In this document: one piece after another, positions 13,098-24,459 of the stretch
Numbering within the stretch: position 1 is the stretch's first letter
Layout of the letters: the number at the start of each line of letters is the position of its first letter
Source of the DNA: Bombus terrestris
Taxonomy: Eukaryota > Arthropoda > Insecta > Hymenoptera > Apidae
Direction: 5' to 3'
Assembly: GCF_910591885.1 (NCBI RefSeq)
Contig: NC_063278.1
Coordinates: 2,169,501 to 2,233,500 of the forward strand
DNA length: 64,000 nt
Program-made: the position numbers and the translations under genes
Notes under the pieces: generated by a model
The model's input: only the letters and a program-made list of their open reading frames with translations
Database searches by the model: none
What the model was told of the DNA's origin: nothing

Positions 13098-14901
13098 ATG
13101 ACGATAATAGATTACGTGCAAACTTTATCCGATAATCCATATTTCGGAGCTGGTTTTGGTCTATTTGGGTTAGGTGCCGGAGCAGCGATGTTACGAAAAG
13201 GAATGCAAGCTGGAATGATACTATTTAGGTATTATTTCCATCCAAATTGTATGTTATCTGTCATTCAATAACATATGATGTTGAATTTTTTTCAAACGTA
13301 GGCGACATTATATGATCACTTTAGAAGTTCCATGCCGTGATAAAAGCTACCAATGGCTTTTACAATGGATTACACACAAAGGTGCAAAAGAAACACAACA
13401 TCTGTCAGTTGAAACAAGTTTCGAGCAAAGAGAAACAGGTCACATAAAAACTAGATATGATTTCATACCAAGTATTGGAACACATTTTATTAGGTTAGAA
13501 ATAACTGTACTTACCACTGCAATATTTCATTCTGCAATGACAAGTATGATACATTGTAATAATGGCTAAAATTACAGTAATAGTTAAATGTTTTCATAAT
13601 TGTATTACATATTTGGATTTAATGTAAGTTATTTGTTTAATGTTCAAATAAATAGATATGAAGGGAATTGGATAAGGGTAGATCGAACTAGAGAACAACA
13701 ATCATTAGATATACAAATGGGTATACCATGGGAAACGGTACAACTTACAGCCTTAGGAAGAGATAAAAATATCTATTTTAATATTTTAGAAGAGGGTAAG
13801 AGGCTAGCTTACTATGCCAGGATTGTTAAAATATTATTGAATAACAAATATTTATTTGTAGCCAGACAGATGGCATTAAAGGAGTATGAAGGCAAAACGA
13901 TAATGTATACCGCAATGGGAAGTGAATGGAGACAATTCGGACATCCCAGGAAACGAAGACCACTAAATTCGGTCATTTTAGATATTGGGGTTGCAGAAAG
14001 AATAATAAACGATTGTCGTGAATTTATGACAAATCCTTCATGGTATAGTGATCGTGGTATGTAAATAATAGTACGGGGAAACGTCGCACAAAGTACAAAA
14101 CACGTTTACCGATGATGTAGGAATTCCGTATCGGCGAGGGTACTTATTATATGGCCCTCCGGGTTGCGGAAAATCGTCGTTTATTACTGCGTTAGCTGGT
14201 GAATTAGAACTGGGCATTTGTGTTTTAAACTTATCAGAGCGAGGTTTAACGGATGATAGATTAAATCATTTACTAGCGGTAGCCCCGCAACAAACCATTA
14301 TTCTTTTGGAAGATATTGATGCCGCATTTGCTAGCCGAGAAGAAAGCAAAGAAAGTAGGTAGCAAATCTCAAGCAAATTCATAAAATTGTACATAGTCTT
14401 TTACATTAAAGCATTACCGACTTCCGCATATTTTGTTACAGTGAAAGCTGCGTATGATGGTTTGAATAGAGTTACATTTAGTGGTTTATTAAATTGTTTG
14501 GACGGCGTTGCTTCTACGGAAGCAAGAATTCTATTTATGACGACCAATTACTTAGAAAGATTGGATCCTGCGTTAGTTAGGCCTGGTAGAGTAGATGTAA
14601 AAGAGTATATAGGTACTATATTTTTAAACGATAAAACATGGATCGAATTTTTATGGTACTTAATCAGTGGTGCTCTGTGGTTTCAGGTTGGTGTAGCGCA
14701 AAACAAGTGGAACAGATGTTTTTGAGATTTTATAGGGATATTGACGACAGAGCAAATAAACTTGCTAAACAGTTCACAGAAACTGTAATATCGCAAAACA
14801 AACAAGTTAGCCCAGCGCAAATCCAAGGATTCTTTATGTTTTATAAAAACAATCCTGATGATGTATTAAAAAATGTTTCACACATATGGGAACTTACGTG
14901 A
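13098..14901 (+). CDS. Bcs1: Mitochondrial chaperone BCS1 (AAA ATPase)
   Basis: Bcs1 sits in the mitochondrial inner membrane and moves the folded Rieske iron-sulfur protein into respiratory complex III. Seven coding exons join in phase: 13098-13228, 13302-13493, 13656-13795, 13862-14056, 14121-14354, 14442-14612 and 14687-14901, giving 425 aa, the normal family size. The start reads MTIIDYVQTLSDNPYFGAGF, followed by a Gly-rich transmembrane segment (LFGLGAGAAM). The BCS1 N-terminal domain follows (ITLEVPCRDKSYQWLL to KRRPLNSVIL). The AAA domain has Walker A GPPGCGKSS, Walker B IILLEDID, and the conserved MTTNYLERLDPALVRPGR. The intron 13796-13861 is 66 nt, a multiple of three without a stop, so its retention would add 22 residues; family sequence (EEARQMALKEYEGK) argues for its removal. 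Confidence 0.96.
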
Positions 14902-16072
14902 TAAATCGTATTATTAAGTAATGTAGAACATCATTTTGCACGACAAATTCGTACAGCGACACGTTGAATAGTCATAAGAAATATGCATGTAAGGATAAAA
15001 AAAGTATACAGTTTAAAACATTGTAAATACGAAAGTAACAATACCAATAATAATAATAGTGATACAAATTTTCTACTTTTACAGTCATTTATTTCACGTA
15101 TTTCATTACCACATTGTGAATGACGATTCAAAGATAAAATACATTGTATAGCAAAATAAACATTGTATAACTTTCCTTTTATTTTTATCAATATATCTGT
15201 TTAATTACGACCATATGCGCAATATATTTACACAATACTGACGTGTTTTTTTTCATGTTGACTTAAATTGATTCAATTAGTTCCATTCAACATGAAAATT
15301 CTTTAGATCGATGGAATTGATAGTGGTAATAATAATGATTGATAAGTAATAATTTCTAATACCTAATTTTTAATAATAAGTAATAACTTCAAATTTAAGG
15401 AAAATATTTTATAAAAGTTTATACTTCGAGTAGAATAACATTGTTTTTTCATATACGAATTTCATCAAAACTTATTTTCCATGTAAAGGATGGATGTCGA
15501 TTACATTGCTATGCATTAAAAGTGGACATTTAAAGGTCTTCGTTTCACAATATCGATTCGGCACAAAAAAGTTTTTCATCATTTTACGATATTGCATTTA
15601 TAATTATATAAATGATACGTCCAATCTTAAAAGCAATATAAAGAAAATAATCTTTTCTTCATAAATCTCATATTCTGTTCGGCATCTACCACTAACAATT
15701 AAATTAATTACCTCTAACGAATTAACTCATATATTTATGAGAATGTGTAAAAGATTAATTATAATCGATTAAAATTTTACATACTATTTCAATTTTTACA
15801 GACCGTTAGTTACTCGATAATATTTATTTGAGGCTTTTATTCCAAATTTTAGCAATCGCAAAAATACTGAAATATTTCCACGAATGCGACTTACGATTCA
15901 CAAATTAGCTTCACGTTACTATCATAAATAGTATAAATGTAAAGCTAATGTAATAATTTGAGTTTTTGAATCTATTGTTATACGATGTGATGAAAAGTTA
16001 AAAAATTTGGAACAATATGTTATAAAAGTGATTTGGAAGTTTATGATTTAATGTTATTCGTGTAATCGATGA
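14902..16072. other. AT-rich convergent 3' region
   Basis: This stretch lies between the stop of Bcs1 and the stop of the transposase-derived gene on the other strand. It holds their 3' UTRs. TTTATT at 15823-15828 is a candidate polyadenylation signal (AATAAA) for the minus-strand gene. No coding frame of interest is seen. Confidence 0.6.
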
Positions 16073-18735
16073 TTAGAAACTCCAAATGTACGGTTCATAA
16101 TTTAAAGGATCTGGTTGTTCCATGTGTCCTGTGTGACTGTTACTTCCAACCATACACGATGGATAGGCAACTCCGGTATTTCCTTGACCCGATACGGGTG
16201 TCACAATTGCTGGTGCTAATCGACAGTCAGGCCTTTGTTGCATCATAGAATTGATTGGTTGTATCGATTGAGATGCTGGCGGTGGACCTGCTGGCGGATG
16301 CGATTGAGATTGAACAATTGTAGAAGGAGGTGTGGAAATATTATGAATAGGTTGTATTATATTAGAACCTGAAACATAGTTTGCCACTAAAAAGTGGTTT
16401 TTCAAAGTTATCAATTAGTTTTGATCACACGTACAAAAGTATTACATTATGGTATTATATTAAGGAATGTTGATCTTACTTGTTCCAGAATTATGGAATG
16501 ATAAAGTAGTAGTTTGTTCCGACATTATGTTTGCAGGTGGTGAAACCATCTTTACTGGAACCGCTTCGGGTTTTCTTTTTCTAGTAGATAATCGTTTCTG
16601 TGTGTTGTTTGATGCTTGATCGCGTTTTTTATTATTGCTTGACTTTTTCTTCTTCTCGCCCGGTAGTTTTGGCTTATTTGGTCGATTTCCACTTGGTTGC
16701 CAAAGGTGTACAGTATGTACAGCATTTCCTTCTCTAAAATAGTTGACCATTGCTTGATACGGATAAATATGTATATATATATGTATGTATATGATGTGTG
16801 TACTAAAGGATAATCTTTCCTTTGTTTCTCTTTTCTTCTTTTTTTTTTTTACTTTCCTCTTTTTGGTTTCTTAATTAACATACTAACCCCTGTTTCTTTC
16901 CAAGCTTCCAACTGTGTATACCGGCTTTATGCAGCCTTTCCCTGATTGTATCAACGCTACATTTTAAACCCAAAGCAGGTGCAACATGTTTAGCTGCAGT
17001 CAGCGGTTGCTGAGTAGCCATAGCAACAATGGCTTCGTCTTGTTCTTTAGTAGTGATTCGTCGACGACCCTTTCTTTCTTTAGTTTGTACGTTGCCTTCT
17101 TTATGCCAACGTTCTAACCATCTTTTAACGGTACGTTCCTATTTAATAACGAGCATTGCGTATACGACTACCACGAGATGATTGTAATTATGTGAATCCA
17201 TCAAGACGAATATGTTCCTTCTTACCGATCTGTCGATTGCAAGCGCGATAGATAACGTGGATAAACCAGCTTCGGACATGCCGATCATACGATTTCGAAT
17301 TTCAACGCTGGTTTCCAATGTCCCTTTTGCTTTCCCGCCTTTTTTTTTCCTTTTCTGTAGTTGATTTCTCGTGCTACCTTCTTCCGATGAAACTTTATCC
17401 TGATTAGATTCTATGCTAGAAGACTGATTATTATCTTGAGAACCACGAGTATTAGAATTATCAGAAACTAAATTCGTACTGGTTTGTGGACTAGTTAACT
17501 GAGAATGTAAGTGATCACGATGCTGTTGTTGTTGCTGCTGAACTTCTGCTTGAAGTTGCCCTTGTTGTTGATCAAGATTATGAGTCTGATCCGTGATGGT
17601 TTGTTGTACTTGTTGGATATGGTGTTGCCGTTCCTGTTGTGCATGCAACTCTTGGAGCTGTTGAGAGGAAACTACTTGTTCGTGAGATATTGAATTTTGT
17701 TGACCCTAATGTTTGGGAAAAGAAATGATATATCGAACGAGTGTTTATATAAGGACAAGCAGGTTATACAAACCTGTGGATAATGATGACTTCCTTGTAC
17801 TAAATCTAGAGGCCAATTCTGAGAGATATTCAGACCAGGATGCTGATAAATAGGTTGCGTTTCTTGAGTTAAACTCAGAGTATTGCCAAAATCTGTCTGA
17901 GGGTGTAAAGATTGAGGCGGTGCTTGTATTTCATTGACTTGCGCCTGCGAAGCACTTTGTTGTTGATATATAAATGCCTGTTGTTCGTTAGAAGACTTTA
18001 CGCTCTCCGTTGGTGCTCCATCTCCAACATAAACATCTTTGGCTCTAATTTTCCTTAGCGGATTTTTCTTTTTAGTTATACTGGCATTCTTTTCATTCTT
18101 ATTAGGATCTCTGGAAGACTTTTTTTTCCCTAATTGCGTTCCAGTAGGTCTCCATACAGGTTGTTGTATAGCAACACCATCCGTATCGCTGCGAATGGAA
18201 AGGCACAATCGAATGGCGTAAACAGAATAGAGTATTAACGTTTAAAAAGTAGCAGATAACATCGAAAAAACTAACCCGAGTGGGATTCTCTGCATATATT
18301 TTCGCGAAGGACTCCAATTATGAATTCCAGCTTTATGTAACCTTTCGCGTATAGTATCGACAGAACAAGTAAGTCCTAAAGCGGGAAGTACAGCTTTTGC
18401 TGCCGTTATCGGTGTCTGTGTGGCTAGTCGAACAATTGCTTCATCTTGTTCCGCTGTTGTTGCCCTCTTACGTCCGCATCGTTCTCGAGTTTCCACCGTG
18501 CCTTCTTTGTCGAATCTGTTTAACCATCTCTTTACTGTACGTTGCTAAAACGATAAAACACAATATACATAATATCGTATGTTTCATCGAAAGTAATATG
18601 CAGTCTTTGAAAACTACGTACCGAACAATTTACAGCAGCTGCGATTTCTCGCAGGCCTAAACCTGCTTCATACATTCCTACCATTCGATTTCTTAATTCC
18701 GGCGTTGTTTCATGCACTCCTCTCGTTTTTCCCAT
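16073..18735 (-). CDS. Transposase-derived DNA-binding protein with two paired-like Tc1/mariner HTH modules
   Basis: Seven exons join in phase: 18735-18622, 18544-18276, 18188-17774, 17705-17226, 17138-16888, 16733-16480 and 16368-16073, giving 692 aa. Module 1 (about residues 1-125) reads MGKTRGVHETTPELRNRM..., a first helix-turn-helix, then RTVKRWL, a GRKR basic linker like the GRPR motif of Tc1-type transposases, a second helix-turn-helix and RERLHKAGIHNW. Module 2 (about 391-505) repeats the plan with GRRR and RERLHKAGIHSW. In the second exon of each module I count 58 identities in 77 positions. Each module is followed by a Trp-containing Lys/Ser-rich segment. A Gln-rich linker (about 270-345) lies between them and a Pro/Gln-rich tail ends the protein. 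No DDE/DDD catalytic domain follows, and there are no terminal inverted repeats that I can see. Inference: a domesticated transposase DNA-binding region acting as a nuclear regulator. I cannot name an orthologue. Confidence 0.88.
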
Positions 18736-21000
18736 TTTGTTTCAAGTTAGCGAATCGTTTCATCCAGAACAAGCGACAAGAGTGTCGCAAAAAATTTTAA
18801 ATTTTACGCGAAAAGTGACGTAAGAATAGGATGGATCACGTGACAATGGCAGTGCTCGATCAGAAAGTTTTCCGAAATTTTAATTAGGTTCCTGCGATAT
18901 CCTTTTCGTTTGTCGCGCGATCTTCAAATTTCGAAAACTTCCACATCGTATCATTCGTACTTCGTGATTGAAGTTCTGCTACGAACGTATTTTAAAAAGC
19001 ATTGTTTCTTTCTTGTCTTCGACATGGTATCGTGCTAGAAACGGATCGAAATGTTGGCGTCGACGGAATGCAATTGGAACGTTCAACGAACTCGACTTCA
19101 TTCGATAAATTTACCTTGATTATCTTCTTCCAATTGAGATCATTCATTCAGTGTTGCAGATCATCGACGACACTTTATATTTTCACTCTCGATATCCGTT
19201 GTATACCTCGTTTTGGCCGAAATGCAGTCGCTCGAAGAAAACGCTGTAGTCAATACAACTTCAGCTGTACAGTCTGTCGAGATTCGTTTGTCCTTGTTTT
19301 GTCTTTCGCGATTCCAAATTCGTCGAAGCATCGCTGTTTAAAAACCTCTTCTCTTTGAGGAAATATTTGAAATGCGACACAGCAAAATCACGTAATGATC
19401 GCTATTTAGGCTTTGAAATGTTTTCAATTTAGGAACTGAAACAAACGTGCGTTAGAATGCGTCAATATTAATTCGGTCAGACTGTACTGTGTATGTCATC
19501 GACCGCCAACAGCTCGTCGGAATCGTTTCATCCGTGGAAAATCGAGCAAATTTCATCCGCCTGAAAGATTTCCAAATAAACGGACGCCCGAAGGAAGATC
19601 TCTTGTAAATCTAATCAAATTTACCTGTTATTCTATCAAAAAAGAACGGCTTATATTCCGTCAATACTATATCAGCTGACTGTATATCCGCGACCAGCGG
19701 GAAAGATACAATCGTTAAAAAGGTTATGTTAAATGAGAAAATTGATCACGCGACAAACACGACATTTCGACGGACATTGAGTTAACGATCATTGTGCAAA
19801 TTTCGTAGAATGACCTCGTTCTTTCGATGACTAATATATGTGTATATATATATGTATATATATGTATATGTATCAGTATTACTACGACTTGCGTTCGGCC
19901 AAGTCAATGGTCAATAATTTTAAAAGGCGACTGTACTCGAGGCAACGTTACTGAGGATTCGTTCGGCTATATTCGCCTACCTTCGCCGGAATTGTATTGA
20001 CCCACGAAATGCTTCCCTTACTTATTTGACGCGTGATTCGCGCGCTGAATAGATACGTTAGGTGTACGTTTATTCGTATTTTGGCGCGAACATTTTACAA
20101 AACCTTTCTCGTTCTTTTCCTTTGTTTTCGTCGATGTTAAGGTAATTTGTCAAAAATACGCGATTGCGAATCAAAAATCAGAACGCACGATCTTATAACT
20201 GCCTATCGATTGTACAATTCCAATTTCGTTGTTGCGAGTGGGCTTAGAAATAAAATTAAAGACGAAAACTTTATCGGCAATGAATCAAACAAATAAAGTT
20301 CTGGGGTAAAGAGCTGAACGAACACGATGCGTTTTCGTTTGTTGGTATTTGGTTCTCGTTCGACGGTAGTTGCGAATAAGCTTCGTTCTTTTGCAATTTG
20401 TAAACGACGAATGAATAGGAACGAAACGAGTCATTTGAATCGGTTGGATGTGTTAGAGATAAGAGGAATTACATAGGGTCAGATCGCAAAATGGTAATAT
20501 CCGCCAATCAAATCTGCATTTATGCGTACACCCTGGCCTATATATGTAGAATCGAAAGGTTCGTTCACCCGTGTGCCTTTCGACTTTGAAGAGACGGTTT
20601 AATCGTCGATTCGAAAAATAGTTTAACAAGATAATCGATGCGATGATCGAAGGCAAGTTAGGCAGAGACACGATCCATTTTGTCACCTATCAACGGAACG
20701 AGGGATATAATCGAACGAGCGTACAGCGTGGACTAAATTTCGCAGCGAAGGTGGCGACATGAGATTTCGAGGTGGAGAGATCTCCCCCTTGTTCGGTCGA
20801 TCCATCGCCGTCGACCGTAGACGTTCAGTCGCGCCCTCGCGCTCACCGACATCGCTAATCGTCGTCACTCTTTCTCGCCCTCCGAACGTAACATCGGGTC
20901 GTCCAGACCACGTTATTTCATTCGCGATTAGCTTCGATTGGAAATCAGTCGTTCCAAGATTTTTTTCCGACTTATATCGTTCCGATATCAGATGCAAATC
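18736..21000. other. Intergenic region upstream of the odorant-binding protein pair
   Basis: No convincing gene is seen. A TATATG-rich simple sequence lies at about 19835-19875. Open frames at 19002-19358 and 20683-21004 are not supported by splice sites or by a recognisable product. The promoters of the minus-strand transposase-derived gene (near 18740-19000) and of the first odorant-binding protein gene (just before 21001) should lie here. Confidence 0.55.
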
Positions 21001-22226
21001 ATGAATTACACGGTATTGTTGAGCTTGTTGATCGTCTGTTGGATTCGGTTGCCAGTTGTTCGTTGTGGGGTACGTGATACGTCATATCGCGTTTAAAATA
21101 TTCTCTTTTCATCTTGTTCTTCGCAGTCGATCTGTTCGATCTATTCGACGTTTGTTTTTACTTGTGAAATTCGAAAGAAGTGGGAAGAGCGATGCGCGCG
21201 CGGTCGTAGTGGCGATCGCGCGCGCATCGAGCTTTGGCTAAGGATATTCATGCGAGGAAAGGAAAAAGAAACGGATAGATCTATAGATAGACAGTAATTA
21301 TTTCGATCTGATTCGAACTCGAGAGGATTAACGATAAGAAAAATATGTTTCATAGACGCGACCGAGTTTCGTTTCGGACGAAATGATCGCAACAGCAGCT
21401 AGCGTGGTGAATGCTTGTCAAACGCAAACAGGGGTGGCGACAGGTAGGTCCGTCGAGTAGCGATCGAATGACGTATCGTTTAATTAATAAATAAATTAAT
21501 CTAATTTGGTCGTTGTCTGTTTCAGTGGATATAGAGGCAGTGAGGAATGGTCAGTGGCCCGAAACACGTCAATTGAAGGTAATAATACATTGGTAAAGTT
21601 GGCAAGTCGGTGTGTCGCGGCATGTCCGCGGTTTTGGGCAACTTATTCAGCGGAAAAGAAAGAAGCGCTCTCTCTTTGGTTCGCAGTGTTACATGTACTG
21701 TTTGTGGGAACAATTCGGGCTAGTCGATGACAAGAGAGAACTCAGCTTGAACGGCATGCTCACGTTTTTCCAAAGAATACCAGCTTACAGGGCAGAGGTA
21801 CAGAAAGCGATCAGTGAGTGCAAGGGGATCGGTAAATATTTGGGTATCTATATTTTATTTGTTATATTTTTCGTCTTAACGATCGATCGAGTATTTTTGA
21901 AACCTCTCTTTCCTGTTCCTTCCTTGATTATCGGTACATTCATTTCCCAAAACCATCGCTTATGTGAAAAAACAACGCTCGACCAGTCTTATGTCTATGG
22001 CATACGATTAATCGGATGCTGCACAGTCATTTCGGTCGTTAATCGATCGTTCTTTTAGCTAAAGGTGACAATTGCGAGTACGCGTACAGGTTTAACAAAT
22101 GTTACGCGGAATCATCTCCGCGGGTGAGTACATAATTCCGCTTCAACGAACGATAGTTTCGTTTATCGTTTTGATCTTGTCAGCGACTTGTTTGCGCCTG
22201 TGTTTCAGACGTACTATCTGTTTTAA
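21001..22226 (+). CDS. Odorant-binding protein 1 (classic six-cysteine OBP)
   Basis: This is a small secreted carrier of hydrophobic odorants or other ligands, found in sensillum lymph or other tissues. Six exons join in phase: 21001-21069, 21356-21443, 21526-21578, 21687-21831, 22059-22123 and 22209-22226, giving 145 aa. The start MNYTVLLSLLIVCWIRLP is a signal peptide. The mature part has the six OBP cysteines with spacing C-26-C-3-C-39-C-8-C-8-C (NAC, LKC, MYC, SEC, DNC, NKC). The last exon encodes only TYYLF plus a stop; without it the frame would read SPRVST and stop in the intron. The gene is followed about 1 kb downstream by a second OBP in the same direction. The orthologue group cannot be assigned from sequence alone. 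Confidence 0.95.
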
Positions 22227-23263
22227 CCGAGTGTCATTCGAATCGAAGAAGAGACGAGATCGGAAGGAAGCGATGCAACTATCTCATCGAACGAATCAAA
22301 GCTGGGCTTGAATCGCGTTTCGCCTTATCACGTAACAGAATTGTTACCCGTTCAAACGAGTAGACGGCTTTCTGTACGAAATGTTAATAAAAGAAAGAGA
22401 CATTAGTCTTTCGCGTTACTTTTGTCTTACAGTTTCCACCGCATCAACGTTTCCGACTCTATTCCCTATCCGTCCGTCTCGGTTATATATCGCTGAAAGG
22501 CGTCGGGATGATACGAAACTGGTGTGATCGTTCAAACTATCCAGTTGATCGCGACTTCCGATGCTCGGATGATCCAATTGCCAATTGAGGTCGCGATTAA
22601 ATGTGCGCGATACGAATGAAAGGAATGGCCTGCGAACGAAATACGCTTCGTCCGAATAACGCGTATCGTCGTGACGCATTTTCTTTGTCGAATCGAAACG
22701 ACATCCGATAATCTTGCAATCCGTAAGACGTTGCCTAGCCAACATGCATCGTTTCCCTTATATAGAAAACGGTCGGTTTGTTCGTGCAATCCCGAGGTCT
22801 ATTCGTTGGATAGCAGGAAGTGATTAAAGTGGCTAGGAACATGCTCGACTGCACGAAATTCGAACATTAATTGAACGTTTTGCGTTAGCCTGTATTTTAC
22901 TGTCCGTTGGCTACGAGTTCGATAATTGTGCCTTTGTCGCAATTTACACGCCTGTATTTACGCTAAATGTCTATTGTTGCTGGGGCTTAACTTCTCCTTT
23001 AGCTTTTAGACGCTATCATTAGATAAACATCGGATGAAGAAGGTGGCGTGTTCGTTTGCCGAGTAAAATCAAATAATTGTATGGCGTATGAATATGAAAT
23101 TACGCCAACCGATCCTTTTAGCCGGCTGAAGCGAAAAGTGGACGTCTATAAATGGTACGAATTCGTAGCACCGGTACAGAGTTGACTCTGGTGTCTTCGA
23201 CGTTCCTGACGTGCGTGGTCGAAATTGTAATATTTTCATCGACGGCAACGAATTACCGGAGAA
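22227..23263. other. Spacer between the two odorant-binding protein genes
   Basis: About 1 kb lies between the stop of the first OBP and the start of the second. I see no coding exon. The minus-strand open frames near 22416-22789 look like chance. The promoter of the second OBP is expected directly before 23264. Confidence 0.55.
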
Positions 23264-24112
23264 ATGAGAGCCGCGGCAGTTTGGATGTCTTTGATTTGTC
23301 TTCTAACGCTGCGATTCGTTTTCGTCCACGGAGGTACCATATCCGTAAGTATTGTAACAGGTATCTGGATTCGCTATCTCTTTACATTCTTAATGGAAAT
23401 AACCCGAATGTTCTACGAACAAGTCGGATCCCGACGACTTCAGGAGAATGACATCCGTACATAGAAAGAAGTGTATCGTCGAAAGTAAGACGACGCTTGG
23501 TAAGTTGGCGAAATGCGCAGCGACACTTTCCACAGATTCTTTTTTTCTTTTTTCTTTTTCTCTTCGTTTCTTTGCGTCCTTTAAATCTAACAACGACTTC
23601 CTTTTACAGAGGCCATCGAAGCTACGGAATACGGAGAATTTCCTGACGATGAGAATCTGAAATGTTACTTTAAATGCGTTCTGGAAAAGTTCAACATGGT
23701 AAAGTTCGATGTTGATGCATTGTATTTCTTAGTTAGACAATAATATCGCGTTTCCTATAAAAGAGTGTTGTCGTTTTGCATAGTGCAGATGGACAAGAAT
23801 GGTAAAATAAGATACAACATACTGAAACAAGTAATTCCAAATGTTTACAAAGAAATAGGTCATGAAATGATCGATAGTTGCAAGGACGTCGGTAAGTATT
23901 CCATCGATTGTATCGACCGCGAGTTTATCTGTTATAAATCTACTATTTTGATAATTATTTCTTTAGACGCAGAAGATAAATGCGAAAAAACTTTCATGTT
24001 CATGAAATGCATGTACAACGTCAATCCTATAGTAAGTACGCCAAGATAGCGCGAGTTATTTTTATGAAAAAGCTTTCTATCTTTTGTTTTCTAGGCGTTT
24101 ATTGCTCCGTGA
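23264..24112 (+). CDS. Odorant-binding protein 2 (classic six-cysteine OBP)
   Basis: Six exons join in phase: 23264-23344, 23424-23499, 23610-23698, 23789-23891, 23967-24031 and 24095-24112, giving 143 aa. The start MRAAAVWMSLICLLTLRFVFVHG is a signal peptide. Cysteine spacing is C-26-C-3-C-37-C-8-C-8-C (KKC, LKC, FKC, DSC, DKC, MKC), the pattern of classic OBPs. Exon 2 starts after a weak acceptor (GAACAAG), chosen because it gives the only open frame (SDPDDFRRMTSVHRKKC) matching the family. The last exon again has 18 nt (AFIAP plus stop). An AATAAA at 24201-24206 is the likely polyadenylation signal. It is a tandem paralogue of the preceding OBP, with introns 1, 2, 4 and 5 in the same phases and intron 3 at a different place. 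Confidence 0.94.
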
Positions 24113-24459
24113 TCAACCATAGAAGTACCATGTTATCATTTGGACAATCGTTATTGTACCGAAACGTAACAAAGTAAAATTATGTTTATTATATCAGCAT
24201 AATAAAAATATAATTATCTATGAGAGTGACATATATACTTTAGAGACGCAGTAACGAACATTTCATCTTGAAAGTCAACGCGAAGTATTCCGATAAAGCG
24301 GTATTCGCTAAATCGATCCACGTACATAATGTACACAGTACATATAGAATGTAACGAGATCGATTATCGATCGACAAGAGATCGTATCGCGTTCGCGAGC
24401 GCGTTAATCGTCGTAACGCAACTGAAAATATCGCGAAACAATCGAAAAATCGATGATAA
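24113..24459. other. Short convergent 3' region between OBP 2 and NOMO
   Basis: AATAAA for the plus-strand OBP is at 24201-24206. A TTTATT at 24185-24190, which is AATAAA on the minus strand, is a candidate signal for NOMO. If both are used the two transcripts end nearly back to back or overlap slightly. Confidence 0.5.

Noticed and set aside
22081..22135. Reading the first odorant-binding protein straight through to a stop after SPRVST
   Set aside because: The donor GTGAGT at 22124 and the acceptor before 22209 give the ending TYYLF, and the neighbouring OBP also has an 18-nt last exon.
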